In this document: positions 36,601-46,100 of the stretch, piece by piece
Position numbering within the stretch: position 1 is the first letter of the stretch
Layout of the letters: each line of letters starts with the position of its first letter
Source: Paracholeplasma brassicae
Lineage (GTDB): Bacteria > Bacillota_I > Bacilli_A > Acholeplasmatales > UBA5453
Reading direction: 5' to 3'
DNA length: 64,000 nt
NCBI RefSeq assembly: GCF_000967915.1
Contig: NC_022549.1
Coordinates: 1,538,366 to 1,602,365 of the forward strand
The notes under the pieces: generated by a model
What the model was told of the DNA's origin: nothing
Database searches by the model: none
What the model saw: the letters and a program-made list of their open reading frames with translations, nothing else
Translations under genes and position numbers: made by a program

Positions 36601-39600
36601 AGTGACGTTGTTTCCTGATTCCACAGGAACGACACCTTCAAGAAGGTTACCGATACTAGAATTAAATTGAAACTCTTTAAGACTCGCATCTGTGCTCGCT
36701 TGTAATCTTGTTAATTGAATTTTATACGTGGTTTTTGTTGTTTGATCTTCGGCTAACATTGTAAAACGGAATTCAACCACACCGGTTGAATTAAATACCC
36801 ATTGTCCATCGATTAACGCTGGATTTGTAAGCTCAACGGTCGCACGTGATGTGTCACTTTCTTCAATGGTTAAATCCATTCTTGAAAGTGAAAATGGTAT
36901 TTCCATGCTTCTTAAATCAAGTGTGCCAGCAACAAACTGTGAAAAGGTATACGTTTGTCCATTTAAAACCACATGATCAAATGTCGTGGTCTGATTGGCA
37001 CGTTTGACAATCACTGGGTAGTCTTGATAGGTCTGCCCATCCTCAGCAACCACTCGTATTTGATAGGTCGCTTCGCTGCCAGCTGCGATTGTTTTTGTTT
37101 CACTAAAGACTTGTTTGTTTCCATTAAAATAAGACCCTGTTGATATCGTTGGTAGTGTCGCCTTTACAACGACATTCGCGTAATAAGTACTATCGATACG
37201 TAGGTAATAAGCACTTCTTGTGCTGTCATAAGTCGGTGTAAACGAACTTGTCCCGTATTCGTTAGAAACGATGACCTCAATACTATTGATGTCCGTATTG
37301 CTACGGTAAGCCTTTCTGACGATATTAAAGGTATATTCGGTTCCCTTGTCACCGGATTCAGAGGTTAAGTATAGTTTAACAACTGTCGTTTGCCCAGCTT
37401 GTAACAACGTCACAAAACCATTGGCGTCTGCCCCACTAGTTAATGAGGCTGAATCGCTATCTTTTGTTACATTGAATTTTAGTGAGGCTACTGGTGCATT
37501 GACTTCGATTGTATAGGTCATTTTTGTTTTATCAAACGAAAATGGAATCCCATTGTTAGACGCATCTTCGATTAACACATCATTGATTTGGTTATTGGTA
37601 TCCGCAACCACCATTTGAACCAGATACGTATTAGATACACCTGCTTGAGACGTCACAGTCACTTTTACGTCATAGATAACGCCTCTAACATAAGTGATGG
37701 ATTGACCAGTGGTGTAGGTCGTGTCACTCGATCGTTTGTATTCGTATTTAACAGTTGTATAACCTAAGGTATTTCCACCGGTCACTTCCGCATTCACATA
37801 AAGTGTTGGGGCGGTCAAGTCTGGATCTAACACTAATTTTTGGTAAGTGGTTGGTGGTACTTGATCAGCAATGAAATCGCCTGGTTGATTTCCACCAATC
37901 ATAAAAGATGCTAAGGTATTGATGGTATTTGCTTTTTCTCTTGTAATGCTAATTTCATAATCCATGGTCACTTTATTTTCAGCAGTGATTGTGACGATAA
38001 ATGTTCTTGTTTGTTCGGTCACTAAGTTATAACCTAGACTTCCGGATAACGAATTTTGATTCGTTGTTGCAAACGTCCCGCCACCATTATTTTTGATTGA
38101 AATGGTTGCGTTTGGATGGTTAGCTTCTAAGAAAATATCAACGCCACTGACTTCATAAGCCAGCTTTGTTTGAGCAATCCATTTGCTACCAGAAAGTGTA
38201 AATGAGGCGGTGTTTAGAAGCTCATCTAGACTACCTGTTTTCGTTACTTTAATTGAAAACGATAGATCATTTGAGAGTCTTACCACATTTAGTGTGTACT
38301 CGTTAGTCACAAGCCCATCTTCTGAAACAACAACAATCTTATAGGATTTCGACCCTTCTTGGGCCGATACACTAATATTACCTCCAGGGATTAATGCATT
38401 GGTGTCAGCATCTCTTAAGGTAATGCTTGCATTTTCTTTTAAGGCATTTGATGTTGATAACACCTTAAACAATAAGCTTGTTGTTTGATCTTCTCGCACG
38501 TTATACGTGTAAATATTATTAGACCTTACTGCCGTATAATCGACGCCGTTTTCGGATAATAAGATATCTGATTGTCCGAGTTCAGCATAACTTGATTGAG
38601 CCCTTTGGACAAAAAAGGTATTTGATGCGATATCACCATTTTCGGCTGTGGCATTTAAAATAACCTCAGCTGTTTTTCCTTTAGGTACTGAAATACCCGT
38701 GACATAACTCCACTGACCTGCAATGGTTGTGTTTTTTGTCAAGGTGCCTGCTAAGGTTTGTGTGCCATCGACTTTAACTAAGAAATCAACCTTCTTTATT
38801 GTAGACTCAATAAAATTCACTTTGAAACTGAACTTGTCTTGATTTTCTAATAGTGTCGATGTCCCAAAAACATCAATACTTTCTGTACCACTTGCGGTTG
38901 GGTATTTTGAAACAACCACACCAAAATCTTGGATGGTTGCTGTGCTATCGAGCACTTTTTGATTTACATTAAGTGTATAGTTTTTTGATTCATCACCCGC
39001 TTTAACAATCACCAAGACGGTGTGATCCCCACCAGTCAAATTGGAAAATTGGTATTTTCCATTTACCTTGAGCTGAAGCTCATTATTTAAAAACACTTCT
39101 GTTATCGCATAAGATTCAACAGCCACAGGGTTAATCGAAAAACCAGTGGCTTGTTGTGCCCCGGGAATCTCGATTTGATAGTTGGTGGTTGCTGGATTAA
39201 ACACCGGTGATATCCCGTACCCATTGGCTAAAAAGTTTAGCTGACTAAGCTCAAGTATCGGACTACCAACGTCTATAAACGTTACCGTGTGGGTTTGTGA
39301 TACACCCCCATCCGTAATGGTGATTGTGACCACATCATTGACTTTAACATTCCCAGTGGTGCTTTTTTCCAAAGTCACCACAGCAGATGCTTTGGTTGGT
39401 AACGCCTTAATTAGTGTTTCAAGACTCAATAAACTATCGCCATAGGTGATACTTGTGTTGTAGTTAGAGCCGTCAGCGCCAACCGAAATGGGTTGGCCTC
39501 CAACGGTAAGACTTGAAAGTGAAGCATCTTCTCCTGCACTAGAAACCACAATTGGATTCACTTTTACCTTTGTTCGATCATAGTGAATATTAAGTGACGT

Positions 39601-40122
39601 ATCCGCCAGTGCTGCACCATAACCAAGAAAATCAACACCGATTGAAAACGGTGAAAGAAAATCATACGCACCAGGCGTAAACGCCAGTGTTGCCACACGC
39701 ATGTCCGTATCTGCTGGCAGTGTCCAGTTAAACACTTTTTTGGCATTCCAACCAAACCCAAAATTTACGGTTGATGTGATACTTGTAAAAATGGTTTCTT
39801 TGTCACGTCCAGTCGTAATTTCCGGAATATTGATTACGTAATCGTTAAATTTTACGTTTTCATTTGTAATTTGCCACGTTGCTTGCATCGCATCAAGTGT
39901 ACGTTCTTGACCAATGCTTTTTACAAACACATCGATCATGACATCACCATATTCGTCAACGTAATTACTTAATTCGCTTGGCTCGATTGATGATACTTCC
40001 GTACCTGCAAACCTAAACGAAAATTCAAATTGATTTGTGTTAGCCTCTATTTGCTTTGTTGATAACGAAAAACTCATTACTGCAAATAGCCCTAAAACCA
40101 TATATGTCAAAAATCGTTTCAT
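27619..40122 (-). CDS. Giant surface protein: cohesin-like domain, about 40 cadherin-like domains, membrane anchor
   Basis: This protein has 4167 residues. Residues 1-27 are a signal peptide. Residues about 28-180 are a beta-rich domain whose pattern (GDVMIDVFVKS, MQATWQITNENVKF, MRVATLAFTPG) resembles a cohesin. From about 185 to 4120 there are about 40 domains of 85-110 residues ending in Y-T-(I/L)-x-(V/I)-x-R, the cadherin-like beta-sandwich type (PF12733). At about 4125-4150 a transmembrane helix (LLSVLLIITFLLWVITVAFF) is followed by a short basic tail. No LPXTG motif is present. The protein should extend from the membrane as a very long rod. Domains 12-23 are three near-identical four-domain cassettes. 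GGAG precedes the ATG, 13 bp after the 6236-aa gene. Binding target unknown. Confidence 0.88.
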   Translation of the reverse strand: MKRFLTYMVLGLFAVMSFSLSTKQIEANTNQFEFSFRFAGTEVSSIEPSELSNYVDEYGDVMIDVFVKSIGQERTLDAMQATWQITNENVKFNDYVINIPEITTGRDKETIFTSITSTVNFGFGWNAKKVFNWTLPADTDMRVATLAFTPGAYDFLSPFSIGVDFLGYGAALADTSLNIHYDRTKVKVNPIVVSSAGEDASLSSLTVGGQPISVGADGSNYNTSITYGDSLLSLETLIKALPTKASAVVTLEKSTTGNVKVNDVVTITITDGGVSQTHTVTFIDVGSPILELSQLNFLANGYGISPVFNPATTNYQIEIPGAQQATGFSINPVAVESYAITEVFLNNELQLKVNGKYQFSNLTGGDHTVLVIVKAGDESKNYTLNVNQKVLDSTATIQDFGVVVSKYPTASGTESIDVFGTSTLLENQDKFSFKVNFIESTIKKVDFLVKVDGTQTLAGTLTKNTTIAGQWSYVTGISVPKGKTAEVILNATAENGDIASNTFFVQRAQSSYAELGQSDILLSENGVDYTAVRSNNIYTYNVREDQTTSLLFKVLSTSNALKENASITLRDADTNALIPGGNISVSAQEGSKSYKIVVVSEDGLVTNEYTLNVVRLSNDLSFSIKVTKTGSLDELLNTASFTLSGSKWIAQTKLAYEVSGVDIFLEANHPNATISIKNNGGGTFATTNQNSLSGSLGYNLVTEQTRTFIVTITAENKVTMDYEISITREKANTINTLASFMIGGNQPGDFIADQVPPTTYQKLVLDPDLTAPTLYVNAEVTGGNTLGYTTVKYEYKRSSDTTYTTGQSITYVRGVIYDVKVTVTSQAGVSNTYLVQMVVADTNNQINDVLIEDASNNGIPFSFDKTKMTYTIEVNAPVASLKFNVTKDSDSASLTSGADANGFVTLLQAGQTTVVKLYLTSESGDKGTEYTFNIVRKAYRSNTDINSIEVIVSNEYGTSSFTPTYDSTRSAYYLRIDSTYYANVVVKATLPTISTGSYFNGNKQVFSETKTIAAGSEATYQIRVVAEDGQTYQDYPVIVKRANQTTTFDHVVLNGQTYTFSQFVAGTLDLRSMEIPFSLSRMDLTIEESDTSRATVELTNPALIDGQWVFNSTGVVEFRFTMLAEDQTTKTTYKIQLTRLQASTDASLKEFQFNSSIGNLLEGVVPVESGNNVTYTIRVDRGVTIDSIVATPNHPNATKNILYTSLDLVAGGEKQFSITVEAEDKTIKRNYHVVIIQKNDNHVVNDISFAGIDYDFTTHVNSVNLGSFLFSHKTFLVTVNREDTYSKVLVDGVLVSLDLNNQFVYNLKQGSQSLTIQTESEFGTKGAIYRYTYTQEVASSEAVLKSLSAKVDGVDLLSGMTLNNLIELSLDRSYNGKTITLLGVADKNGTITSGNTSKALSVGLNTFEVIVRSEDGTTSSTYTIKIYVHSSVSTLNTLSISELSSFTYDQGVTSYDLGLFNYSAHQGKLTLNLTYGDTYAKLYIDGVLTTQTSVSYNLKEGSHVITVRVVAEDTQTEVNYTLSYERLSAKTDNNLEGLEVMVGGVNQLDNFDPLTLSYELRVDRSITSLEIIASVNPSALSKVSGAGTKVVNVGVENTYLVVVTAEDGQTRTYQIKVVSKNDVNEINNIVISAISYDFGSHVNTKDLGSFPYSQKSLTIRVEKADPWMTILVDGVLVTLNQNKEFTYTLKQGTNTFKIEGVSEYGTKGESYLYQYTQEVASSEAILKSLSAKVDGVDLLSGVALNNLIELSLDRSYNGKTITLLGVADKNGTITSGNTSKALSVGLNTFEVIVRSEDGTTSSTYTIKIYVYSSVSTLNTLSISELSSFIYDNQVFSYDLGVFNYSAHQGKLTLNLTYGDTYAKLYIDGVLTTQTSVSYNLKEGSHVITVRVVAEDTQTEVNYTLSYERLSAKTDNNLEGLEVMVGGVNQLENFDPSTLSYELRVDRSITSLEIIASVNPSALSKVSGAGTKVVNVGVDNTYLVVVTAEDGQTRTYQIKVVSKNDVNEINNIVISGISYDFSSHVNTKDLGSFPYSQKSLTIRVEKADPWMTILVDGLLVTLNQNKEFTYTLKQGDNTFSIEGVSEYGTKGESYLYQYTQEVASSEAVLKSLSAKVDGVDLLSGMTLSKLTELEIPRSYVGKTISILGVADHNGTVTGGNGSKALTTGLNTFEVIVKSEDGLFVATYVIKIYVVSDVASITNLSINELSNVVFDKQIHQYDLGIFNYSDYQTFRFNLTYLDQYAKLYVDGSLQTLSAFDYSLKTGTHVIVIKVIAEDLKTEVIYEFYYERLSAKTDNNLEGLEVMVGGVNQLDNFDPSTLSYELRVDRSVSALEILASVNPSALSKVSGAGTKVVNVGVDNTYLVVVTAEDGQTKTYQIKVVSKNDVNEINNIVISGISYDFSSHINTQDLGSFPYSQKSLTIRVEKADPFMTILVDGLLVTLNQNKEFTYTLKQGDNTFSIEGVSEYGTKGEAYLYQYTQEVASSEAVLKSLSAKVDGVDLLEGMTLNHLMEVRIDRINQNKTITLFGVADHNGSVIEGNGVKVVVGGLNTFKFVVRSEDNSVLSEYTLLVYVLNDDNEVSDLVLDGNSLDSFDQNTRKYVITTPYTYDILSVDVLVVMTNSNSRAVITNQGQIILKDGKNIILITVRSEYMQFKNDASKDKVFEIEITREKAFIDTDLSNLVVTDELGNVLNFDTVVSYKSGIYNYNITLDKTYKLSGITIEATLKNALKQQLTGDTGYFTIIKQADQTIKQTFNFVVSAENNQSKTYSITILQGTTLSSDTTIKSASLRDFFGVEYLSQENAFDKETLTYQINVPYLVTNLNLTVLTNDQKAVVSGSGQYAIMGDYLQISFVVTAEDKSVGETYTIEIHRQQASTNANLNLLEVKDEQGNLLVGLLDDHPTKLVFEQSKLAYRFKLDRSHELVDIFAVSEDSNARVTGDLATQFVLGGVINTLKVLVVAEDGKTQKTYFIYIEVKNSEASLLDLSVDGFSINYQPTIDTYDLGQVSKEVQQINIQGVLGDDYMNVTGLGRQVLTDGLNRFLVVVTSDDLTTKKTYEILVTKEKSNDGSISEDNVLYDLLVEGTKYSYDLEFDELTYVYDLTLAYEDDKFFLNGIKNPRASLTGGGLYALNPGDTKTIVVYVTAEDGTKGQNYLVNVTREEPSNLNQLLEFYVIENGVRYDLDETKTYQEITVNEHTSEITFGGVWPSNSKVTGLGVVSVIGSEKLYTIIVTSQSGNSKAYNVQVLKTSTDNLLSDLVVKDTKTGDILDYDPVFNPTTLNYMIDLTLRSDVIEVEIIATKNHAGAMVKGDGIHSLRSGVGMTTDRFNVTVTAQDGLSERTYVITISRNIDPNDDITIDELSLYGNTTLFLGNHVYPMALTQFTTSQLEYEITVPYQTSRMLLQVTNQNGATVYGAGEQIINENEVLIAFFLVSKSGKVTSDTYVIRVIKEEPNSDNTLKSLQINGVLIEGFNPNLTNYELTVDSDKVSQLHVQATKNHGLSTLSGDLGNMPITRGKNTINITVVSESNESKVYQIVINAFSFDNTLLALGVENYDLDPIFDVNTLTYIVEVPYDVNMVNITGKAKNTSIITGLGVKSLAVGSNVFSIYVTSESGLEGKRYQIEVYRTEASDDTTLENLVVKDKNGNILSFTSPFNKDIKDYVINLDASTNLNSVIVEGIASNENASVYGVGNVLLGGFVDGLYHTIIKVSVMAESGLVEEYTISFYRGIVLDDQAEIETLDLFGSNSLNYLGTQSNAQSIFDVSIKTYTIYVPHDVKNMNLMVTATGIVYGAGIKVFGQTNELTYTVRVTSKSGTTSSETYTINVIKQEAQTDNLLDSILIDGLALKDFDPNKTNYLIQIPMNPNKTSIYLDVQGKENQQIQGVGNKQLHPGENVFNLLVTAQNGEIKTYTVVVNYVDSNALLDSLYVKGSSEQTYKEETSITYFDQNSFDKLTFSYVVKVDVSTRYVRLTGTTEDQQSGARVQGFRTYEFKTSEPTKTIEIEVVSADGLQSQIYTILLTRDGVSDTDARLTSLVVEGKKLAFNPSMYHYQVSVGAKQETLKLSAQSFSPNAKVSVLGYEYLGESNELSIELDRLDVGKNEVLIKVEAQDGSIMYYRLSITKDSQPDYLLSVLLIITFLLWVITVAFFLVKLSRNKKQTTRRGLII
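32621..36060 (-). repeat. Three tandem in-frame repeats of 1143-1146 bp in the 4167-aa gene
   Basis: The landmark AAGTCAACCCC recurs at 32621, 33764, 34910 and 36056, spacings of 1143, 1146 and 1146 bp (381-382 codons, all in frame). Each unit encodes four cadherin-like domains. Long stretches are identical at DNA level, so the copies are recent or kept alike by gene conversion. Confidence 0.9.
39582..40041 (-). other. Cohesin-like domain of the 4167-aa protein
   Basis: These are residues about 28-180 directly after the signal peptide. They form a single beta-rich domain of about 150 residues that differs from the following cadherin-like repeats. The strand pattern and the GDV-x-(I/V)-DV-x-VK start fit the cohesin type, but identity is too low for certainty by eye. 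Confidence 0.45.
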
Positions 40123-40135
40123 TTTATCTCCTCTA

Positions 40136-43100
40136 CTACCCTAATTGAGTTGCCCTTCCACTGACGTATTGTTGTAACTTGTTTAAGTCAAGAACGTTAA
40201 TTAAATCGTCCTCATTAATTAATGCTGCCAATAACATTTCAGGTTTAATTTCAACCTTACTTGCCACGTGTAGGTTTAACGTATTGTAATCTAGTACGTT
40301 TATAATTCCGTCCCCATTAATATCGCCTTTTAATACCACTCGTACACGGTCTTTAATTTGACCTTCTGAGTCTCTTAAGACGATTTGTAACCCCGTATAA
40401 ATCACTAAGGATAGATCAGTGACTGGGTTTGATTCGTGATCTAAAAATTCAATCGAATCGTTAATAAATTTGTTTTTTAAATCCGCTAGTGTTTCGTTGA
40501 TTACTAAGCCAATCAAGTAAACCGGCAATGTACTTTCCTCTCTTTTTTCGATTGGAATGATCGTTGTAATCTCGGCATAAACAAGACTTAGGGTGTCATG
40601 AAACTCTTCTTTTAATACTAAGTATCCATCATAAACATACCTTGCTTTTAAGGTAATAAAACCTATGGTCCCGTCCTCAATCTCAGTGATGATTGTTTGA
40701 CCTGTTTGTGCTCTTTTTACTTGTCTACCTAATACTTCTTTTTCATTTAAGTCTTCTTTTATCTCTACGAGTTCCCACCCGATAAACTTATGGTCTTCTT
40801 TCGTAGGTACTGGTAAGACTTTAAGTGGATTTTCGATGGTGTATGGATCACTTGGGATTTCATTACCACCATCGGTATCGTAAGTGACCTCATAAACTAT
40901 TGGGTCAAATGCTGCATATAACTCAAGATTACCTGCAGTTTCATAGACGAAATTTGCCCCATTAGGGTATAAAATAACCTCGCTATCTGGACTTGTTTTC
41001 CATCCGCTAAACTGATAGCCTCGTTTGGTAAAGTTTGCCTCACTCAAGGAAACTTCGCTGCCGTAGGTGATAACCTCACTTTCAAGACCGCCACCATCCA
41101 CATCAAACGCATAATAGACAATTTGATATTTATTTGGTCTAAAGATTGGTCTTACCTCAACGTCTTTTTTAATTGAGGTTAATTCTTGGTCCCATTTCAC
41201 AAACCCAAAACCATCCCTTAGTGGGGTTGGAATTGGATCTAAATCAAAATCGACTGCTTCGTTGTGTTTTTTGATTAAGTCAATTTCATAAGTATCATAG
41301 ATGAAGGTAACTGTAAAACGTCTAATTTCTTCTTTAAATATTGGGTAAATATGGAGGTCACTATAAACTTCGTTGTAGTCCTTGTCATACCCTTCAAAGA
41401 GGTATTCGTAGCGCTCAGTCATCACCCTTGTTGGCACTCGAACCGGTGTGTTAGCCGCTTTTGAGTATTCAACGATTTGTAAGTCTAAGACAAACCCATT
41501 GCCATCGTAGAAATAAACTTTAAACGTTACAGGCACTTCTTCAAACACCGCATAAAACTCAATTGAATAGGTCAATTGATTTGGCACGGTCTTATCCCAA
41601 CCCACAAAACGGAACTCTGTGCTACCGGTACCTTCTTTAAATGGCACCGATGGCGAGATAATCACACTGCCATATCGGCCTTTTTCTTGTTTTAAAATCG
41701 TCGTGTGATCTTCATCATAAAACGTGTACGTGTAAAGTCTTAAGACTGGCACATAACGCACTTGAACTTCAATGTCTTTTGTGATGTAGTTAAATGACTT
41801 GTCCCAACCAGCAAATATGTATTCGTATTCAGTGGTTGGCGGTTTAGTCGGTATCAAATCAAACGTTGGTTCGGTTGCCCCTGTGCCATAAAGCACGTCT
41901 TGTTTTTTAATGGTGTTGCCAAACTCATCAACAAATGTGACCGTATAGCTTTGTAAGAAGCGGCTAAATACAGCTTCAATCGTTAGGTCATTTTTCACCG
42001 ATACCGGTCTTGATCCCCACATTCTAAAGACATAGTAGTATTGATCATTTTCTGCTTTTTCAGGTATACCTGTTGGTAGTATGCCATCAAGCCCGTAGCT
42101 TACATAGTCTTCATAAAAGACGTTATGATTACCATCCAAGTAAGTGACTTTGAATGTTCGAGTCTCACTATCATAAACTGGATGGAATTCTAGATTTTCT
42201 GTGATTATTAATGGTACGTTTTGATCAAATCCGATAAACGTATAAATAAACTGCTCATCGGTTTCTTTGGTTGGTCCATTTGGTATGTTTATGGTTGTCC
42301 CATAAGGGGCATGAATTTCTTTATAAATATTGCCCTCTGAATCAAAAAATGTGTAGGTATATTCGTTCTTTTCTTCAATAATCAATACCGTGACTTTCGT
42401 ATCTTCATAAATCGAATCAAACGATCGATCAAATTGATAAGAATATCTATATTCAGCTGTATCCTCAGGTAGTATGATTACCTCAGGTGCTGTCGCCTTA
42501 TGACCAAACTGAACGAACTCTTCTTTCAAGACTTGATCAAATTCATCCACAAATATGACTGTGTATCTTCTAACTTCTTGTTTAAAAAGTGCCTTGATGA
42601 TACGGTTTTCTTGAACATTTGTTAAATAATCCTCATAGCCAATAAATGTATAGCTAAATTCGTTTGAAGGCGTTTTTAACGGGATACCATTTGGTCGAAT
42701 GGCGTCTTTGCCAAATAAAACAATTTGCTCGTCAAATACTTTTCCATCACCATCTAAGAAGGTAACTTCAAATTGATTATTCAGTTCTTGATAAACCGCA
42801 TACGTAATAATGTCTTTTTTGACTTTAGTTACGTCTTGGTCAAACCCATCAAAGACGTAGCGATAAAGCTCGGTTGATGGTTTACTAAATGGTCCTTGTG
42901 GCAGGATGCCATCACTTAAGTATGAGACGCGTTCTTCTTTAATCAAACTCATGTCGTAGTCGAAGTAGGAAACGGTATAATACCTAGGAATTTCATCAAA
43001 TAAGACATAAATCGTCCGATCTTCTTTGATGTTTAGTAAGCTACCTTCTAATCCGGTTGCTGCGAATATCGTCTCTTCATCAATCACATCAAAAGGGATT

Positions 43101-46100
43101 AAATCAATCGGATTATACGCGTCTTTTTGATATTCTACGATTTGTTCAAAAAGTAGTGTTTCAACGCCTAAACGTTCATGTACGAAAGACACTTTATAAT
43201 ACCTTGCAACCTCATCAAAAATCGGATAGACATCTAAATCAGAGGTCACACTTGAAAGGTTCTCTTTGTCAAATCGGTTAAATAGATAATAAATGGTCTC
43301 ACTTGGTGTTTTACTAACTTCTTTTGGCGGTGTTGATGCCATGCCGTATAACACACGTTGAGTTAAAACAATTTCGTTATCGCCATTATAGAAGTTCACA
43401 ATAAATTCATTGAGTTCTTCTTGATACATCGGGTATAAATCAAGGTTCTTGTTTACAAATGAACTGTCTTCACTAAACCCAATAAATACGTAGTGGTACT
43501 GCTCATCTTTTGGTTTTTCAGGAACTAAAACAGTTGAGGCTTTATTACCATATTCCACGATTTCGGTGTAGAATAGTTGATCAAACGCGTCATAGAAATT
43601 AACCACGTAATAGCGATCAACTTCATCAAATAACGCTTTGATTGTTAGATCCGAGCTAATGTCACTAAAACCTCGATCATAGCCTTTAAATAAATAAATG
43701 AACTCATCCGTTTTCTCTTTTTTAGGTGTTAAACTTGGTGCGATTGCGTCATTGCCTTTTAAGACATGTTGAACTTCTAAGATGTTTAAGTCCCCATCAA
43801 GGAAGGTAACAACGTAATAATGATACGACGCTTCGAAAATGGCTTCAATCACCACGTTTTCTTTAATGTTCGTTAAGCTAGTAACAACCTCACTACCAAC
43901 CACCCAGTGTGAAAACTCATAGCTATACTGCTCATTGCCTGTTTTAATAGGGCTAGGTAGGTTAAAGTTTGATCCATGATTGACCACATGTGTGGTTGTT
44001 TCATCGCCATTGATTACCGTCACTTCATAGGTTCTAATTCGGTTGATATAGGTTGCTTTGACAACCAAGTCCGAGGTAATTGAACTGAAGTCTTTATCCC
44101 ACCCCATGAAGACATACTCGTAAGCTTCTCTTGAATCTGTTCTAACGGGTGGTGTTGGTGCAGTTGCACTATCTAAGTATTCCACGCGTTGTTGTTTTAA
44201 AATTAAATTCAAATCATAACCATAAAAAGTCACCGTGTAATACCGGTCAACCTCAACAAATGATGAGGTTATGATTCTATCTTCTCTAACGTCTTTTAAA
44301 CTTTCGTTCCATGAGACAAACTGGTAAGCAACCTCACCAACGGCTTGTTTTCGAGGTACACCCACTGGCATTGTTGCCTCCTTACCATAAAGCACTTCTT
44401 TGGTTTCATAGACTTGGTTATTGCCATCCATGAACGTTACGGTATATGGTCTTAGATTTTCAATAAAGATTGGTTCGATAACCGTATCTTCTTTAATCAT
44501 CAAATACGCTTCATCCCAATGTGAAAAGACGTAGGTGTGTGATACGGTTTGTTCTTTTTCTGGAATGCCATCTGGTCTAGGTGCTTCACTTAGGTATTCG
44601 ACCTCATAGGTTTCTCCAAATGGTAAGCCGTTACCATCAACGTAACTGACCGTGTAATAGCGGTCAATCTCTTCAAAGAGGGCTTGAACAACAAGGTCAC
44701 CCTCAATTCGGTCAAACGTCTTGTCCCAGCCAATGAACTTATAGGCATATGGACCAAATGGGTCTTTTCTAGGTAGCCCGCTCGGTTCTACGGCTTGTTC
44801 AAAGTATTTGACTTGTTGGGTTTCAAACCGTTTGAAATTGCCATCTAAGAACGTCACTTCGTAATAACGGTCTTCTTCGAGGTAAGTTGCATAAACCTCT
44901 AAGTTTTCCTTGATACTTGTAACGTCTTGATCATACCCATTAAATGTATAGTGCTTATCAACACTTGATGCTTTGGTTGGGTCTATTTCTGGTTTGATGG
45001 CGTCTTTTAAATACTCGACTTGACTGCTTTGAATTAAACTACCATCGTCGTTTCTAAAGTTGATGGTGTAATACCTTGGAACCTCTTTGAATATTGGCAT
45101 AATCGTATAGGCTTGTTTAATGGATTCATTAAAATTGAAATCCCAACCCATAAATTCGTAAGCGAAACTATCAAAGCGCTTCGAAGGTATTTGTAATGGT
45201 ACGTCTGCTTGTGTGCCGTATTCAACTTTTTGAGTCGTAAAGAAGTTGCCATCACCATCTAAGAATGTTAGTTGATAATAGCGATCAATTTCAGTGAAAT
45301 TGGCTTTAATGTCTACTGGTTTTGTGATCATCTGATCAAAATCAAACAACCAGGACTCAAATTCGTAGATCTTTGTAAGACTTTGATTCTTTAATGGGAT
45401 TAAATCCGTTTGACTGATGTAATCACCATGTGCAATCGTTTCTTCGTGAATGACTTGGTTATTGCCATCGATAAAACGCACCAAATGCATGGCAATTTGA
45501 TAATTCGCGCTGACGTAAATGTCTTTGTTATGATCAAAAGGCTCAATACTTTTTGCGTCTCTCACCGTTATTTTCGTTGGTTCACTGTTTTCTTCTAATA
45601 CATACCAACCTTCTAACTCAAACCCAAACTTAAATGGGATTTGAAGTTGGTAGTGTTCATTTTCTAAGACGTAACTGAATAACACATCATTATTGTCATC
45701 GGCGTCTTGATAGTCATAATGAACTTTATAGAGTGTCGTTGATGTCGACTCAAACGATAACGCTCTAACGGTATCACTTTGGTGTTTAGAGAAAACGACC
45801 AATTGTGGGTAGTTTTCACCTGAGGTATTGAAGTTTGTTTGAAACACCGTTTGATTGAGGTTCATTTTTAAGTTACCAGTACCGATTGATGATAAGCCCG
45901 TCATGTAGGCTTTATCTAGCCCGTAAACACTATTAGAGTTACTCGAATTTGAGACCGCTCTTGTTGGTTTGATTAGACCATCAAAATCACGATACGCCCC
46001 AAGAATTCTTGTGTCATAATAACTATTATAAGCGTGCATTTCATCTAAATAGCCCGCGATTGCTCCAACGGCACTTGTCCCATAAACCACACCTATGTTA

